The notes: a model not told the origin generated them from the letters alone. Counted from the stretch's first letter, positions 15,352 through 22,877 are shown. The stretch: DNA of 24,268 bases from an uncultured Sutterella sp. (GCA_900552545.1 USAL01000017.1:1-24268); one strand, 5' to 3'. Made by a program: numbers and translations.

Positions 15352-15674
15352 GATGCAGCGGTTTTGTTTGTAGTAGCGCGAAAAGAGGGATTTGCGGCCG
15401 GACGCCTGAAGCCGGAGGTCCTGGTCGTTGAAGCCGTTGCTCCTCGCGCGAGGTGAAGGGCCCTAGGGCCCGTTTGGCAAAATGCCGCATCGATCTTAAC
15501 ACCGGTTTGCAAGGGCTTTCGCGGGAGGCGCCGCCCGCCTGACCTATAATCCCCAAAAGACCGGCATAGACCAACGAAGGCCCGCAAAGGAAGGGAAAAC
15601 GCCATGTTCGGGCGCTTTCCGAAGAGGGTTGCGTCTACAGGATTGACACGATTTACGAAGAGGAGTTCCGCCAC
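15352..15674. other. Divergent intergenic region between upp and the LapA-domain gene
   Basis: These 323 nt hold no gene. A perfect TATAAT lies at 15545-15550, pointing to the LapA-domain gene, but no good -35 hexamer is seen 16-18 bp upstream. A TTAACACC sequence at 15496-15503 repeats the motif found upstream of the frdC-like and DASS genes. No clear upp promoter was found. Confidence 0.55.
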
Positions 15675-16451
15675 ATGACCGTACGTTCCGTTGTGCTTGT
15701 TCTTCTGAGCATTCTTGCGGCCATTTTCCTCATTCTCAACTGGCAGGGCATCATGGCGCCGGTGCCGGTTAACTTCATCTTCGGCGAGGTTGAGGCCCCG
15801 CTTGCGCTCATCCTTCTCGTCGTCCTGGGCGTGCTCTGGGTGGTGGGCATTGCCTGGTCGCTCATGTCGCAGGCTTCAACCCTTCTTGAAATCCGCCGCG
15901 CCTACAAGGAGGCCAACGCCAACAAGACGCTTGCCAATCACGCGGAACTCTCCCGCACAGAGCAGATGAAGAAGACTCTGCAGGAGGAGATGAGCGGCAT
16001 GCAGGAAAAGATCATCGCAGAGCTCAAGACGATCGCTTCCGAAACGGGCGCATCGGTGAAGACGAGCGATGCGCGCATCGCCGCGCTCGAAGAGTCGGTG
16101 AAGGTGCTCACGGCGCGCTTCGACAAGCTCGCGCAGGAGGCGGGCAGCGACCTCAACCCGGTCTCGCCCTCTGAACACAAGCGCGGCTTCTTCGGCGGCT
16201 TGTTTGCAGGGTCCGAAAAGGAAAAAAAGCCCGAAAAGGCGATTGAATTCAACAAGCCCGCAGCCGCAGCCGCCGCTCCCAAGGTGCTTGAGGCGCCAGA
16301 AGAGGTAAAAAAATCGTCCGAGACTCCGGCGGTTGAAGCCAAGGCGCAGGCTTCTGAGCCCGCAGCAACAGCCGCCCCTGAATCGACTGAGACCGCAGGC
16401 GACGCAACGGGCGCCAAGAAGAAGGGTTTTCTTGGGAAGATCTTTCACTAA
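15675..16451 (+). CDS. LapA-domain (DUF1049) inner-membrane protein with long coiled-coil/Ala-Pro-Glu tail
   Basis: The 258-residue protein begins with two transmembrane helices (about 4-22 and 41-63) separated by a short periplasmic loop, NWQGIMAPVPVNFIFGEVEAPL. This is the arrangement of the LapA domain, named for lipopolysaccharide assembly protein A; LapA acts with LapB in envelope homeostasis. Typical LapA proteins are about 100 residues. Here a cytoplasmic helical region (about 65-155), a GFFGGLF patch (about 171-177), a low-complexity Lys/Ala/Pro/Glu stretch and a basic amphipathic end (KKKGFLGKIFH) follow. AGGAG lies 9 nt before ATG 15675. It stands alone, without lapB. The domain assignment is fairly safe; the function of the tail is unknown. 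Confidence 0.72.
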   Translation: MTVRSVVLVLLSILAAIFLILNWQGIMAPVPVNFIFGEVEAPLALILLVVLGVLWVVGIAWSLMSQASTLLEIRRAYKEANANKTLANHAELSRTEQMKKTLQEEMSGMQEKIIAELKTIASETGASVKTSDARIAALEESVKVLTARFDKLAQEAGSDLNPVSPSEHKRGFFGGLFAGSEKEKKPEKAIEFNKPAAAAAAPKVLEAPEEVKKSSETPAVEAKAQASEPAATAAPESTETAGDATGAKKKGFLGKIFH

Positions 16452-16475
16452 CCCGCGAGAGGTCTTGAAGCGGCC

Positions 16476-16505
16476 CTGAATCGACCCAAACTGAATCGAC
16501 CCAAA
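16476..16505. repeat. Perfect 15-bp tandem duplication
   Basis: CTGAATCGACCCAAA occurs twice in direct succession (16476-16490, 16491-16505) in the gap before the LysR gene. No hairpin terminator is evident in this gap. Confidence 0.8.
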
Positions 16506-16568
16506 AATGGCCCCAAAACGGCCCGTAAGGAGCGGGTGCGGCGCATCCGCTAGAAAAGGAGCGCGTCT

Positions 16569-17507
16569 TTGTCCGAACATCTCGTCAAGTACCTGACGGC
16601 CATCGTCGAGGAAGGAAGCTTCTCGCGCGCGGCCGAGGCGCTTGAAATCTCCCAGCCCTCGCTTTCGCAGTTCGTGCGTAGGCTTGAAGCCGAGCGCGGC
16701 GCGGTGTTGATTGACCGCAAGGCGCGGCCGATGAAGCTCACGCCCGCGGGCGAAGCGGTGCTTGAGACCGAGACCAAGATCATGAAGCTGCGCGAGAGCT
16801 GCGCCAAGATCGTCGACGAATTAAACCGCGGCGACCGCGGACGTCTTGTGATCGGCGCCTCGCACTACCGCAGCATCTATTTTCTGACGAGCATTCTTCC
16901 CACCTTCATCCGCGCGCATCCGGGCATCGAAGTGCAGATTGTCGAGGCGACCACAAAGGAGCTCGAGCAGTTTGCCGTCGAGGGGCGCTGCGACCTGTGC
17001 GTGATGCCCACGTCGCTTCACAACGAAGCTCTTGAAACGGTCAACGTCTACTACGAGCGCTACCTCGTCGTGGTCGATGCGGGCAATCCCGTGATCCAGA
17101 AGGTGCCTGCAAGCACCGAGACCTATCCGCCGATCGACTTTTCGCTTTTTGACGGCGCCCCCTTCATCACCGTGCGCCGCGGCCAGCGGCTTCGCGCGGT
17201 ATTTGAAAAGGTCTGTCTTGAGTGCCACGTCTTTCCGCGCGTGGTGCTTGAAACCGTCTCGCCCGTGGCGGCGCTTTTGATGGCAAGCGAAGGCCTGGGC
17301 GCGGCGATCGTCACCGAAACCATGGCCAAGCACGCCTATCCGCGCCATCCGGTGCGCTACTTCAGCCTTACGCCCGAGCAGCCCTTGAGTCCCGTGGGGG
17401 CGGTCTACAGGAAGGATCTTTATCTCTCGCGTGCCGCCCGCGAATTCATCGAGACGATGCGCGAGCTCGCGCGGAGCTTCAGTACGCCCGCCGAAAACAG
17501 GCGCTGA
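16569..17507 (+). CDS. LysR-family transcriptional regulator
   Basis: This 312-residue regulator has the N-terminal winged helix-turn-helix (about 1-60; YLTAIVEEGSFSRAAEALEI followed by SQPSLSQFVRRLE) and an effector-binding domain of the periplasmic-binding-protein fold (about 88-300; PTFIRAHPGIEVQIVE, GRCDLCVMP, LMASEGLGAAIV). I accept a TTG start at 16569, since AAAAGGAG lies 7 nt upstream and the protein begins SEHLVKYLTAI as expected for the family; no ATG fits. It follows the LapA-domain gene by 117 nt and is followed by a terminator. It has no divergent partner, so its target is not obvious; it could act on a remote locus. Confidence 0.92.
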   Translation: MSEHLVKYLTAIVEEGSFSRAAEALEISQPSLSQFVRRLEAERGAVLIDRKARPMKLTPAGEAVLETETKIMKLRESCAKIVDELNRGDRGRLVIGASHYRSIYFLTSILPTFIRAHPGIEVQIVEATTKELEQFAVEGRCDLCVMPTSLHNEALETVNVYYERYLVVVDAGNPVIQKVPASTETYPPIDFSLFDGAPFITVRRGQRLRAVFEKVCLECHVFPRVVLETVSPVAALLMASEGLGAAIVTETMAKHAYPRHPVRYFSLTPEQPLSPVGAVYRKDLYLSRAAREFIETMRELARSFSTPAENRR

Positions 17508-17544
17508 TCCGCCAGCCCTTTCCCGAGATCTTCCCCGAGACCTT

Positions 17545-18516
17545 TCACGATTCCGCCTGAAGCGGCGGAATTTTGCGGCCCAGAATTTCCTTGCCGCGCA
17601 CCGTGGGACTGAAGGCGGCGTAGACGCGGCCGTCGACGCCCTTGAGACTTTCCTCGACCTCATCAAGAAAAAGCCGTCCGATGCCCGAGAGGTAGCGCGT
17701 GGCCGTGAGCGCATAAAAGCCGTAGGGCTCGCCCTCCCATCCGGGGAGCACGTGCACGAGCGTGCCCGCCTTCACAAAGCGCGCCGCAAGATCGCGCGGC
17801 ATCATGGCGATGCCCTGGCCCGCAATGCACATCTCGCTGCAGATGAGCGTGTTGTTGCACGAAAAGCCGCCCTTGACGTCGACCACGACGCTGCCGCCCG
17901 CGCTGTCCCACAAGCGGGTGACGTTGCCGAAGTAGGAGTTGATGATGCAGTTGTGCTGCACGAGGTCCGAGGGCTGCTGCGGCGCGCCGTGGGAGGCGAG
18001 GTACGAGGGAGAGGCCGCCATGATGCTTCGCACCGAGCCAATGCGGCGCGCGACGGCGTTTTCCGGCAGGTCGCTTCCCACCTTGAAGGCGATGTCGATG
18101 CCGGTGCGCGCGAGATCGACGTTGCCGTCGACCGTAAAGAGCTCGACCTGAACGCCCGGATAGCGGCGCCGGAAGTTCAGAATCACGTGCTGCATGAAGA
18201 CCCAGCCGATCACGATGCTCGACGATACCCGAAGCCGTCCCTCGGGCTGCAGGCCCGCGGTTGCGCGCACGTCGCTATAAAGCGACTCGGAAATCTTCAG
18301 AAGCTCGAGCGCCTTCGGGCGCATCACCTTGCCTTCGGTCGTAAGCGACACCTTGCGGGTGGTGCGCACAAAAAGAGGGGTTCCCAGCTCATGCTCAAGA
18401 AACTCGATGGCGCGGCTCACGGTAGCAAGCGACACGTCCATCTGCGCAGCCGCGCGCGTAAAGCTCCCGGCGTCGGCCACGCGCAGAAAGTAGCGCAGTG
18501 CGGTGATGCGGTCCAT
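17545..18516 (-). CDS. LysR-family transcriptional regulator, divergent from the flavoprotein reductase
   Basis: This 323-residue regulator begins MDRITALRYFLRVADAGSF, followed by a helix-turn-helix (TRAAAQMDVSLATVSRAIEFLE), then the effector domain (about 90-300: GRLRVSSSIVIGWVFMQHVI, DIAFKVGSDLPENAVARRIG, GQGIAMMPRDLAARFV). It belongs to the CrgA/DmlR-like branch by these phrases. It is transcribed away from the secreted flavoprotein gene, with a dyad of LysR type in the 337-nt gap, the classic layout of a LysR activator and its target. No Shine-Dalgarno precedes the ATG. The 3' end overlaps the terminator hairpin of the convergent LysR gene. Confidence 0.93.
   Translation of the reverse strand: MDRITALRYFLRVADAGSFTRAAAQMDVSLATVSRAIEFLEHELGTPLFVRTTRKVSLTTEGKVMRPKALELLKISESLYSDVRATAGLQPEGRLRVSSSIVIGWVFMQHVILNFRRRYPGVQVELFTVDGNVDLARTGIDIAFKVGSDLPENAVARRIGSVRSIMAASPSYLASHGAPQQPSDLVQHNCIINSYFGNVTRLWDSAGGSVVVDVKGGFSCNNTLICSEMCIAGQGIAMMPRDLAARFVKAGTLVHVLPGWEGEPYGFYALTATRYLSGIGRLFLDEVEESLKGVDGRVYAAFSPTVRGKEILGRKIPPLQAES
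17550..17574 (+). terminator. Terminator of the upstream LysR gene, inside the 3' end of the convergent one
   Basis: TTCCGCC (17551-17557) pairs with GGCGGAA (17564-17570) around TGAAGC, extended by one A:T pair, and TTTT follows. It lies about 43 nt after the plus-strand stop, within the last codons of the minus-strand LysR gene. Confidence 0.7.
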
Positions 18517-18853
18517 GGTGAAGCGGGGTGAGAGGAGGGGTGAAAAAAACAGGCGTCCGGACGGGGTGTGACAGAAACGCTCGGTACTTACCCTGAGATT
18601 GGTGCGCCGACCGGGGTCCCGTCAGTCCCTTGAAAAATCCCGATGTCGGAAACTCCCGCGCATTTTCAAGGCACGCGGAAAGCAAATCCGTAGGAATTGA
18701 GATTATTGCAGAAAACGCAATAAAGTCTTGCAGGAATTCGTCTTTATTCCCTCTTTTCGTGAAATTAAGATACCGGCAAGTCTTAGGCGGGGGACAACCC
18801 TTAGGGGGAAGTCGCCACGACCTGAGTACCCAATAATAAGGAGATAAGAACCA
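18517..18853. other. Divergent control region between LysR and flavoprotein genes
   Basis: The 337 nt contain the LysR-type box, a possible TAAGAT -10 (18766-18771) with a poor -35, and a leader of about 75 nt that can fold (GGCG/CGCC and CCC/GGG around 18787-18815). A strong AAGGAG (18838-18843) precedes the flavoprotein start. No FNR-type box is present. Confidence 0.6.
18703..18723. promoter_or_regulatory. LysR-type operator (T-N11-A within a perfect dyad)
   Basis: TTATTGC-N7-GCAATAA is a perfect 7-bp inverted repeat with a 7-bp spacer and contains a T-N11-A core (TGC-N7-GCA). If TAAGAT at 18766-18771 is the -10, the centre lies near -65, the usual position of a LysR recognition site. The divergent LysR gene is the obvious candidate regulator. 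Confidence 0.6.
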
Positions 18854-20359
18854 ATGAAAGCAGTATTTCAATTGACCGCCGCGATGGCGGCTGCCTGCGT
18901 GGCGTTCCCGGCAATGGCCGACCGCGTGCTTGATGCCGACGTCGTGGTCGTGGGCGGCGGTGCCGGCGGCAGCGTTGCCGCGGCAAGCGCCCAGGAAGCC
19001 GGTCTGAAGACCGTCCTTCTTGAGAAGAACGCCTTCACGGGCGGTGCGGGCAACTTCATGGAAGGGTCGTTCGCCGTCGAGTCCTTCATGCAGAAGAAGG
19101 CCGGCGTCAAGCTCACCAAGCTCGAAGAGTTCAACCGCATGGGCGAATATCACCACTGGCGCATCAACGCTCCGCTGGTGAAGCGCTTCATCGACGAGTC
19201 GCCCAAGACCATTCAATGGGTCTGGGATCACGGCGTGCATTGGAAGGAAGTGAAGTCGGTCTGGCCCGATAACAAGAACCTCACCTGGCACATCTACCCG
19301 GCTGCAGGGTCGCTGCCGGCTGCGATGACGAAGGCCTTCGAGAAGGCGGGCGGCACACTGCTGCTACAGACCCCGGGCCAGAAGCTCATCACCAAGAACG
19401 GGCGCGTCGCCGGTGTTGAAGCCTACGACAACGTCAAGAAGGAGAAGGTGACGATCAACGCCAAGTACGTCATCCTCGCCACCGGCGGCTACAACTGGAA
19501 TCCGAAGCTCGTGAAGAAGTACACGGGTGCTGATCTTGTTCCGTCCGGAGCCGCCGGCCGTACCGGCGACGGCATTGAGATGGCCATGAGCGTTGGCGCC
19601 GTGGGCGACAACATGGGCCCGATGATGATCAACGGCGCCTTCAACCCGCTCGAGGGTGAGGCGATCTGCAACGGCCCCAACAAGGAGCTGCGCGCGATCT
19701 TCCGCCAGAGCCAGCTTTATGTGGACGGCGCCGGCAACCGCTTCTTCAACGAACAGCTCACGCTTGACTGGCCCGTGGCCTCGAACGCGATCCTGCGCTC
19801 GGGCGAATGGACCTACGTCGTCTTCGACCAGGCTCTGGTCGATGAGTTCGGCAAGAAGGGCTACCTCAATCCGTGCGGTAACTTCATCCAGCGCGGCCAG
19901 AAGGCCAAGGATCTGCCCGCGATGATAGCAGCCGGCATCAAGCGCGGCGATGTCTTCAAGGGCAACACCATTGAAGAAGTCGCCAAGAAGGCGGGGCTGA
20001 ATCCCGAGAACCTCAAGCGCGCCGCCGCCGACATGACGAAGTACGCCAAGCAAGGCCGCGACGATCAGTTCGGCAAGGACAAGTACTATCTGCGTGCCGT
20101 GAGCACGGCTCCGTTCTACGTCCTCAAGGGCAAGCTGCACACCCTCACCTCGCTCAACGGCGTGAAGGTGACCGAGAACCTGCAGGTTGTCGACAAGGAT
20201 GAAAACGTGATCCCGGGTCTGTACGCCATCGGTCATGATGCCGGCGGCGTGTACGGCGACTCCTACGACCTGCGCGTTGGTGAAGGCACGGCTTCGTCGT
20301 TCGCCATCAACTCGGGCCGTATTGCCGTCGAGCACATCATCGACCTCGAGAAGAAGTAA
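18854..20359 (+). CDS. Secreted FAD-dependent reductase, flavocytochrome c / fumarate reductase flavoprotein superfamily
   Basis: The 501-residue protein has a Sec signal peptide (cleavage likely after AMA, residue 22), then an FAD-binding Rossmann motif VVVVGGGAGGSVAAA with the ribose-binding Glu at 57 (LLEK), a capping domain, and a C-terminal FAD segment NVIPGLYAIGHDAGGVYG. It carries neither haem-binding CXXCH motifs nor an FMN-binding domain, so it needs a separate electron donor. Compared with Shewanella FccA, the substrate-clamp His (H429 in KLHTL) and the C-terminal Arg (R474) remain. The proton-donor Arg of the NE-x-TTRD segment is Leu (L304 in LTLDW), and the HPT His is missing. Fumarate is therefore an unlikely substrate. 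AAGGAG lies 10 nt before the ATG; expression is probably controlled by the divergent LysR regulator. Confidence 0.86.
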   Translation: MKAVFQLTAAMAAACVAFPAMADRVLDADVVVVGGGAGGSVAAASAQEAGLKTVLLEKNAFTGGAGNFMEGSFAVESFMQKKAGVKLTKLEEFNRMGEYHHWRINAPLVKRFIDESPKTIQWVWDHGVHWKEVKSVWPDNKNLTWHIYPAAGSLPAAMTKAFEKAGGTLLLQTPGQKLITKNGRVAGVEAYDNVKKEKVTINAKYVILATGGYNWNPKLVKKYTGADLVPSGAAGRTGDGIEMAMSVGAVGDNMGPMMINGAFNPLEGEAICNGPNKELRAIFRQSQLYVDGAGNRFFNEQLTLDWPVASNAILRSGEWTYVVFDQALVDEFGKKGYLNPCGNFIQRGQKAKDLPAMIAAGIKRGDVFKGNTIEEVAKKAGLNPENLKRAAADMTKYAKQGRDDQFGKDKYYLRAVSTAPFYVLKGKLHTLTSLNGVKVTENLQVVDKDENVIPGLYAIGHDAGGVYGDSYDLRVGEGTASSFAINSGRIAVEHIIDLEKK

Positions 20360-20444
20360 TCGGTCGGCTGCTTGACTCACGCCGCTTCTGAGGCAGGTTC
20401 CAAAGCCCGCCCAGCGGCGGCGGTTCAAACAATCGTCTGAAGGC

Positions 20445-20509
20445 AAAGGGCGCACGCTGCGCCGCGGACGTTTTAAAAGCGTTCTGCGGCAGGCGCAGCG
20501 CCCTTTTTT
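20445..20509 (+). terminator. Rho-independent terminator of the flavoprotein gene
   Basis: A 14-bp stem (AAGGGC/GCCCTT and GCTGCGCC/GGCGCAGC) is interrupted by a 4-nt bulge, encloses a large loop, and ends in six Ts. It lies about 85 nt after the stop codon. Confidence 0.8.
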
Positions 20510-20610
20510 GTCGTTCTTGTTTGTGGGGCTGGGTTTTACGGCCCATTGTGCGGACGCGGGCTGCAGAAGGCGAGGGAAGGGAGAAAGGAAAAAAGTGAAA
20601 AGGAAAAACA

Positions 20611-20640
20611 AAGACCTCGGTTCATCAGAACCGAGGTCTT
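20611..20640 (-). terminator. Terminator of the tRNA operon
   Basis: A perfect 13-bp stem AAGACCTCGGTTC / GAACCGAGGTCTT has a 4-nt loop. On the minus strand it is followed by TTGTTTTTCC. It lies just after the tRNA-His 3' end. Confidence 0.85.
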
Positions 20641-20647
20641 GGAATTC

Positions 20648-20723
20648 TGGGGTGGGAGATGGGACTCGAACCCACGACAACCGGAATCACAATCCGGGAC
20701 TCTACCAACTGAGCTACACCCAC
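20648..20723 (-). tRNA. tRNA-His (GTG)
   Basis: The minus strand folds as a cloverleaf with anticodon GTG in a CCGGA-N7-TCCGG stem-loop, T-loop TTCGAGT and encoded CCA. The base before the acceptor stem is G (20724), pairing with C73, the identity feature of tRNA-His, although RNase P usually defines this G-1. One U:U mismatch appears near the base of the acceptor stem. Confidence 0.93.
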
Positions 20724-20750
20724 CATCAAATTTTTTCTCGCTAGAGCCAT

Positions 20751-20827
20751 TGGCCTGCCCGGCAGGATTCGAACCAGCGACCCTCGGCTTAGAAGGCCGA
20801 TGCTCTATCCAACTGAGCTACGGGCAG
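20751..20827 (-). tRNA. tRNA-Arg (TCT)
   Basis: The acceptor stem CTGCCCG/CGGGCAG is perfect. The anticodon loop CTTCTAA gives TCT, reading AGA/AGG. The T-loop is TTCGAAT and CCA is encoded. One mismatch lies in the T stem. It is 27 nt from tRNA-His in the same minus-strand operon. Confidence 0.93.
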
Positions 20828-20838
20828 AGACTGCAGCA

Positions 20839-20915
20839 TGGTCGGGGTGAAGAGATTCGAACTCCCGACATCCTGCTCCCAAAGCAGGCGCGCTACCGGG
20901 CTGCGCTACACCCCG
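20839..20915 (-). tRNA. tRNA-Pro (TGG)
   Basis: The acceptor stem CGGGGTG/CACCCCG, the anticodon stem CCTGC/GCAGG with TGG in its loop, the T-loop TTCGAAT and the encoded CCA are all present. It is the first gene of the operon, 12 nt downstream of the promoter's -10. Confidence 0.95.
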
Positions 20916-20927
20916 CGAGAGGAAACG

Positions 20928-20955
20928 ATTATAAGAATAAATTTTCCGGATGCAA
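20928..20955 (-). promoter_or_regulatory. Sigma70 promoter of the tRNA operon
   Basis: On the minus strand TTGCAT (20955-20950) and a perfect TATAAT (20933-20928) are 16 bp apart and directly precede tRNA-Pro. It is the best-matching promoter in the window. Confidence 0.8.
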
Positions 20956-21150
20956 GTCCCTCGACACAAAAAATCGTCCCGCACCCCGGGAAGGCCTTGT
21001 AAACCGGCGCTTCGCGCGGAGTTGCCGGTATCAAACCGCTACAATCAGCCGAAGCATCAGCCCGAAGGCTGGGCCCCTGGCAGGAGCTTTGAAAGCAGGC
21101 GCCCAGCAAGGCACAGACGACAGGCAAAGACGACATAAAGGACAACAGCA

Positions 21151-21960
21151 ATGGATGATATTTTGGAGCGCATCCTCGCCGTCAAGCGCGAGGAGGTCAA
21201 GCTCGCACGCAGTGCGGTGAGTCTTGGAGAGCTCAAGGCTGAAGTGCAGCGCCAGACGCCCGCGCGCGGCTTTGCCCGGGCCATGCAGCAGAAGGTGAGC
21301 GAAGGCCGTGCGGCGGTGATTTCCGAAGTGAAGAAGGCTAGCCCGAGCAAGGGGCTCATTCGCGCCGACTTCCGTCCCGCCGAGATTGCCGCCGACTACG
21401 AGCGCAACGGCGCGGCGTGCCTGTCTGTCCTCACCGACCGGCAGTTCTTCATGGGCTCGCGTGAGGCGCTTCTTGCGGCCCGCGCCGCAGTCTCGATTCC
21501 CATTCTGAGAAAGGATTTTTTGGTTGACCCCTATCAGGTCTACGAGGCGCGCGTCTGGGGCGCCGATGCGGTGCTCATCATCATGCGCGCCGTCAACGAT
21601 GCACTGGCTTCCGACCTTGCACAGACCGCCTTTGATCTCGGCATGGACGTGCTGGTGGAAACGCACGACGAAGAGGAAATCGAGCGGGCGCTCAAGCTCC
21701 CCGCCAAGCTCATCGGCATCAACAACCGCAACCTGCGCACCTTTGAAACCTCAATCGAGCAGACGATCCGTCTGCGGCATCTGGTGCCCGAAGACCGCAT
21801 CGTCGTCACCGAAAGCGGCGTGCATGACGCCTCCGACGTGGCCCGCCTGCGCGGCTGCGGCGTCAACTGCTTCCTCGTCGGAGAGGCGTTCATGCGCGCC
21901 CCGTCGCCCGGGGCGGCATTAAACGAACTCTTTCAAACCGCAGAGCCCGTCCGAGGCTAG
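21151..21960 (+). CDS. trpC: Indole-3-glycerol phosphate synthase
   Basis: This 269-residue cytosolic TIM-barrel enzyme closes the indole ring in tryptophan biosynthesis (CdRP to indole-3-glycerol phosphate). The catalytic residues are visible: E59 and K61 in ISEVKKASPSKG, K121 in LRKDFLVDPYQVYEAR, E170 in LVETH, N191 in GINNRNL and S222 in VTESGV. It is monofunctional, with no fused trpF domain. AAAGGAC precedes the ATG by about 10 nt. It is 28 nt from ung and the two are probably cotranscribed. Neighbouring trpG/trpD are not seen in the 190 nt upstream, which instead lead to the tRNA operon, so trpC has been separated from them or transcribed on its own here. Confidence 0.97.
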   Translation: MDDILERILAVKREEVKLARSAVSLGELKAEVQRQTPARGFARAMQQKVSEGRAAVISEVKKASPSKGLIRADFRPAEIAADYERNGAACLSVLTDRQFFMGSREALLAARAAVSIPILRKDFLVDPYQVYEARVWGADAVLIIMRAVNDALASDLAQTAFDLGMDVLVETHDEEEIERALKLPAKLIGINNRNLRTFETSIEQTIRLRHLVPEDRIVVTESGVHDASDVARLRGCGVNCFLVGEAFMRAPSPGAALNELFQTAEPVRG

Positions 21961-21988
21961 AGGCGGGAAGATGTGAGTCGATCGATCC

Positions 21989-22834
21989 ATGACTGATTGC
22001 GTTCAAACCGAGAGCCTCAACAAAAGCTTGAGCCCGCAGGCGCTTGCGCCTGGAGCGCTTTGCGCCGGGTGGCTTGACGTCGTCGCCCCCTTTCTTGCCT
22101 CAGCAGAAGGGCGCACGCTCACCGACTTTCTCAACGCGCGGCTTGCTGCGGGCGCCATCGTCTATCCGCCCGATCCCTGGCGAGCGCTCAAGGGCCTGGC
22201 GCCAGCCGACGTGCGCGTCGTGATTCTCGGGCAGGATCCCTACCATGGGCCGGGACAGGCAACCGGCATGGCCTTTGCCGTGCCCGAGGCATTGAAGCGC
22301 CTGCCGCCGAGCCTTAAAAACATCTTTGCCGAAGTCGCCCGCGAGTACGGCACGGTGCCGCGCACCTCGGGCGACTTGTCGGACTGGGCGCGGCAGGGCG
22401 TGCTGCTCCTCAATAGTTCGCTCACCGTGGAAGAGGGAAAGCCCCTTGCGCACGCAGGCCGCGGCTGGGAGACGTTGACGGACCGGCTTTTGCTGCAGGT
22501 GCTTGAAGCCGCGCGCCCGGTGGTGTTTCTTCTTTGGGGCGCATGGGCGCAGAAAAAGGAGGCGCTTGTCGCCAGCCACGCCAAAGCGCCCGTGTGCATT
22601 CTCAAGGCAAACCATCCGTCGCCTTTGTCGGCAAGGCGTCCTCCGGTGCCCTTCATCGGCTGCGGACACTTTGCGGCGGCAAACGCCTGGCTCAAAAGCA
22701 TGGGACGGGAGGAAATTGACTGGAGCGGCGCTGCCGTCAAGGCCAACGGCGGACCAAAAGCGAGATCCGAAGCGAGAACCTCAGCGCAGGCTGTGGGGGA
22801 GTGTCTACTGCACCGGCAAGGCGAGCTTTTCTGA
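21989..22834 (+). CDS. ung: Uracil-DNA glycosylase, family 1
   Basis: This 281-residue base-excision repair enzyme removes uracil from DNA. The water-activating motif GQDPYHGPGQATGMAF (catalytic D83, Y85) is at 81-96, the uracil-binding LLNSSLTV with N142 at 140-147, and the minor-groove/leucine loop HPSPLSARRP with H209 at 209-218. All define family 1 UNG. The protein is about 50 residues longer than E. coli Ung (229 aa), with an N-terminal extension and a tail of about 35 residues after EEIDW that does not look conserved. It follows trpC closely. The ribosome site is weak, consistent with translation from the shared message. Confidence 0.95.
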   Translation: MTDCVQTESLNKSLSPQALAPGALCAGWLDVVAPFLASAEGRTLTDFLNARLAAGAIVYPPDPWRALKGLAPADVRVVILGQDPYHGPGQATGMAFAVPEALKRLPPSLKNIFAEVAREYGTVPRTSGDLSDWARQGVLLLNSSLTVEEGKPLAHAGRGWETLTDRLLLQVLEAARPVVFLLWGAWAQKKEALVASHAKAPVCILKANHPSPLSARRPPVPFIGCGHFAAANAWLKSMGREEIDWSGAAVKANGGPKARSEARTSAQAVGECLLHRQGELF

Positions 22835-22840
22835 AGCAAG

Positions 22841-22877
22841 GACTGCGTCGGAATTTGTCGCAGTCGCGCGCTTTTTT
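22841..22877 (+). terminator. Probable terminator of trpC-ung
   Basis: GACTGCG (22841-22847) pairs with CGCAGTC (22859-22865) around an 11-nt loop. Six Ts follow after GCGCGC. The gap between stem and T-run is longer than ideal. Confidence 0.55.
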
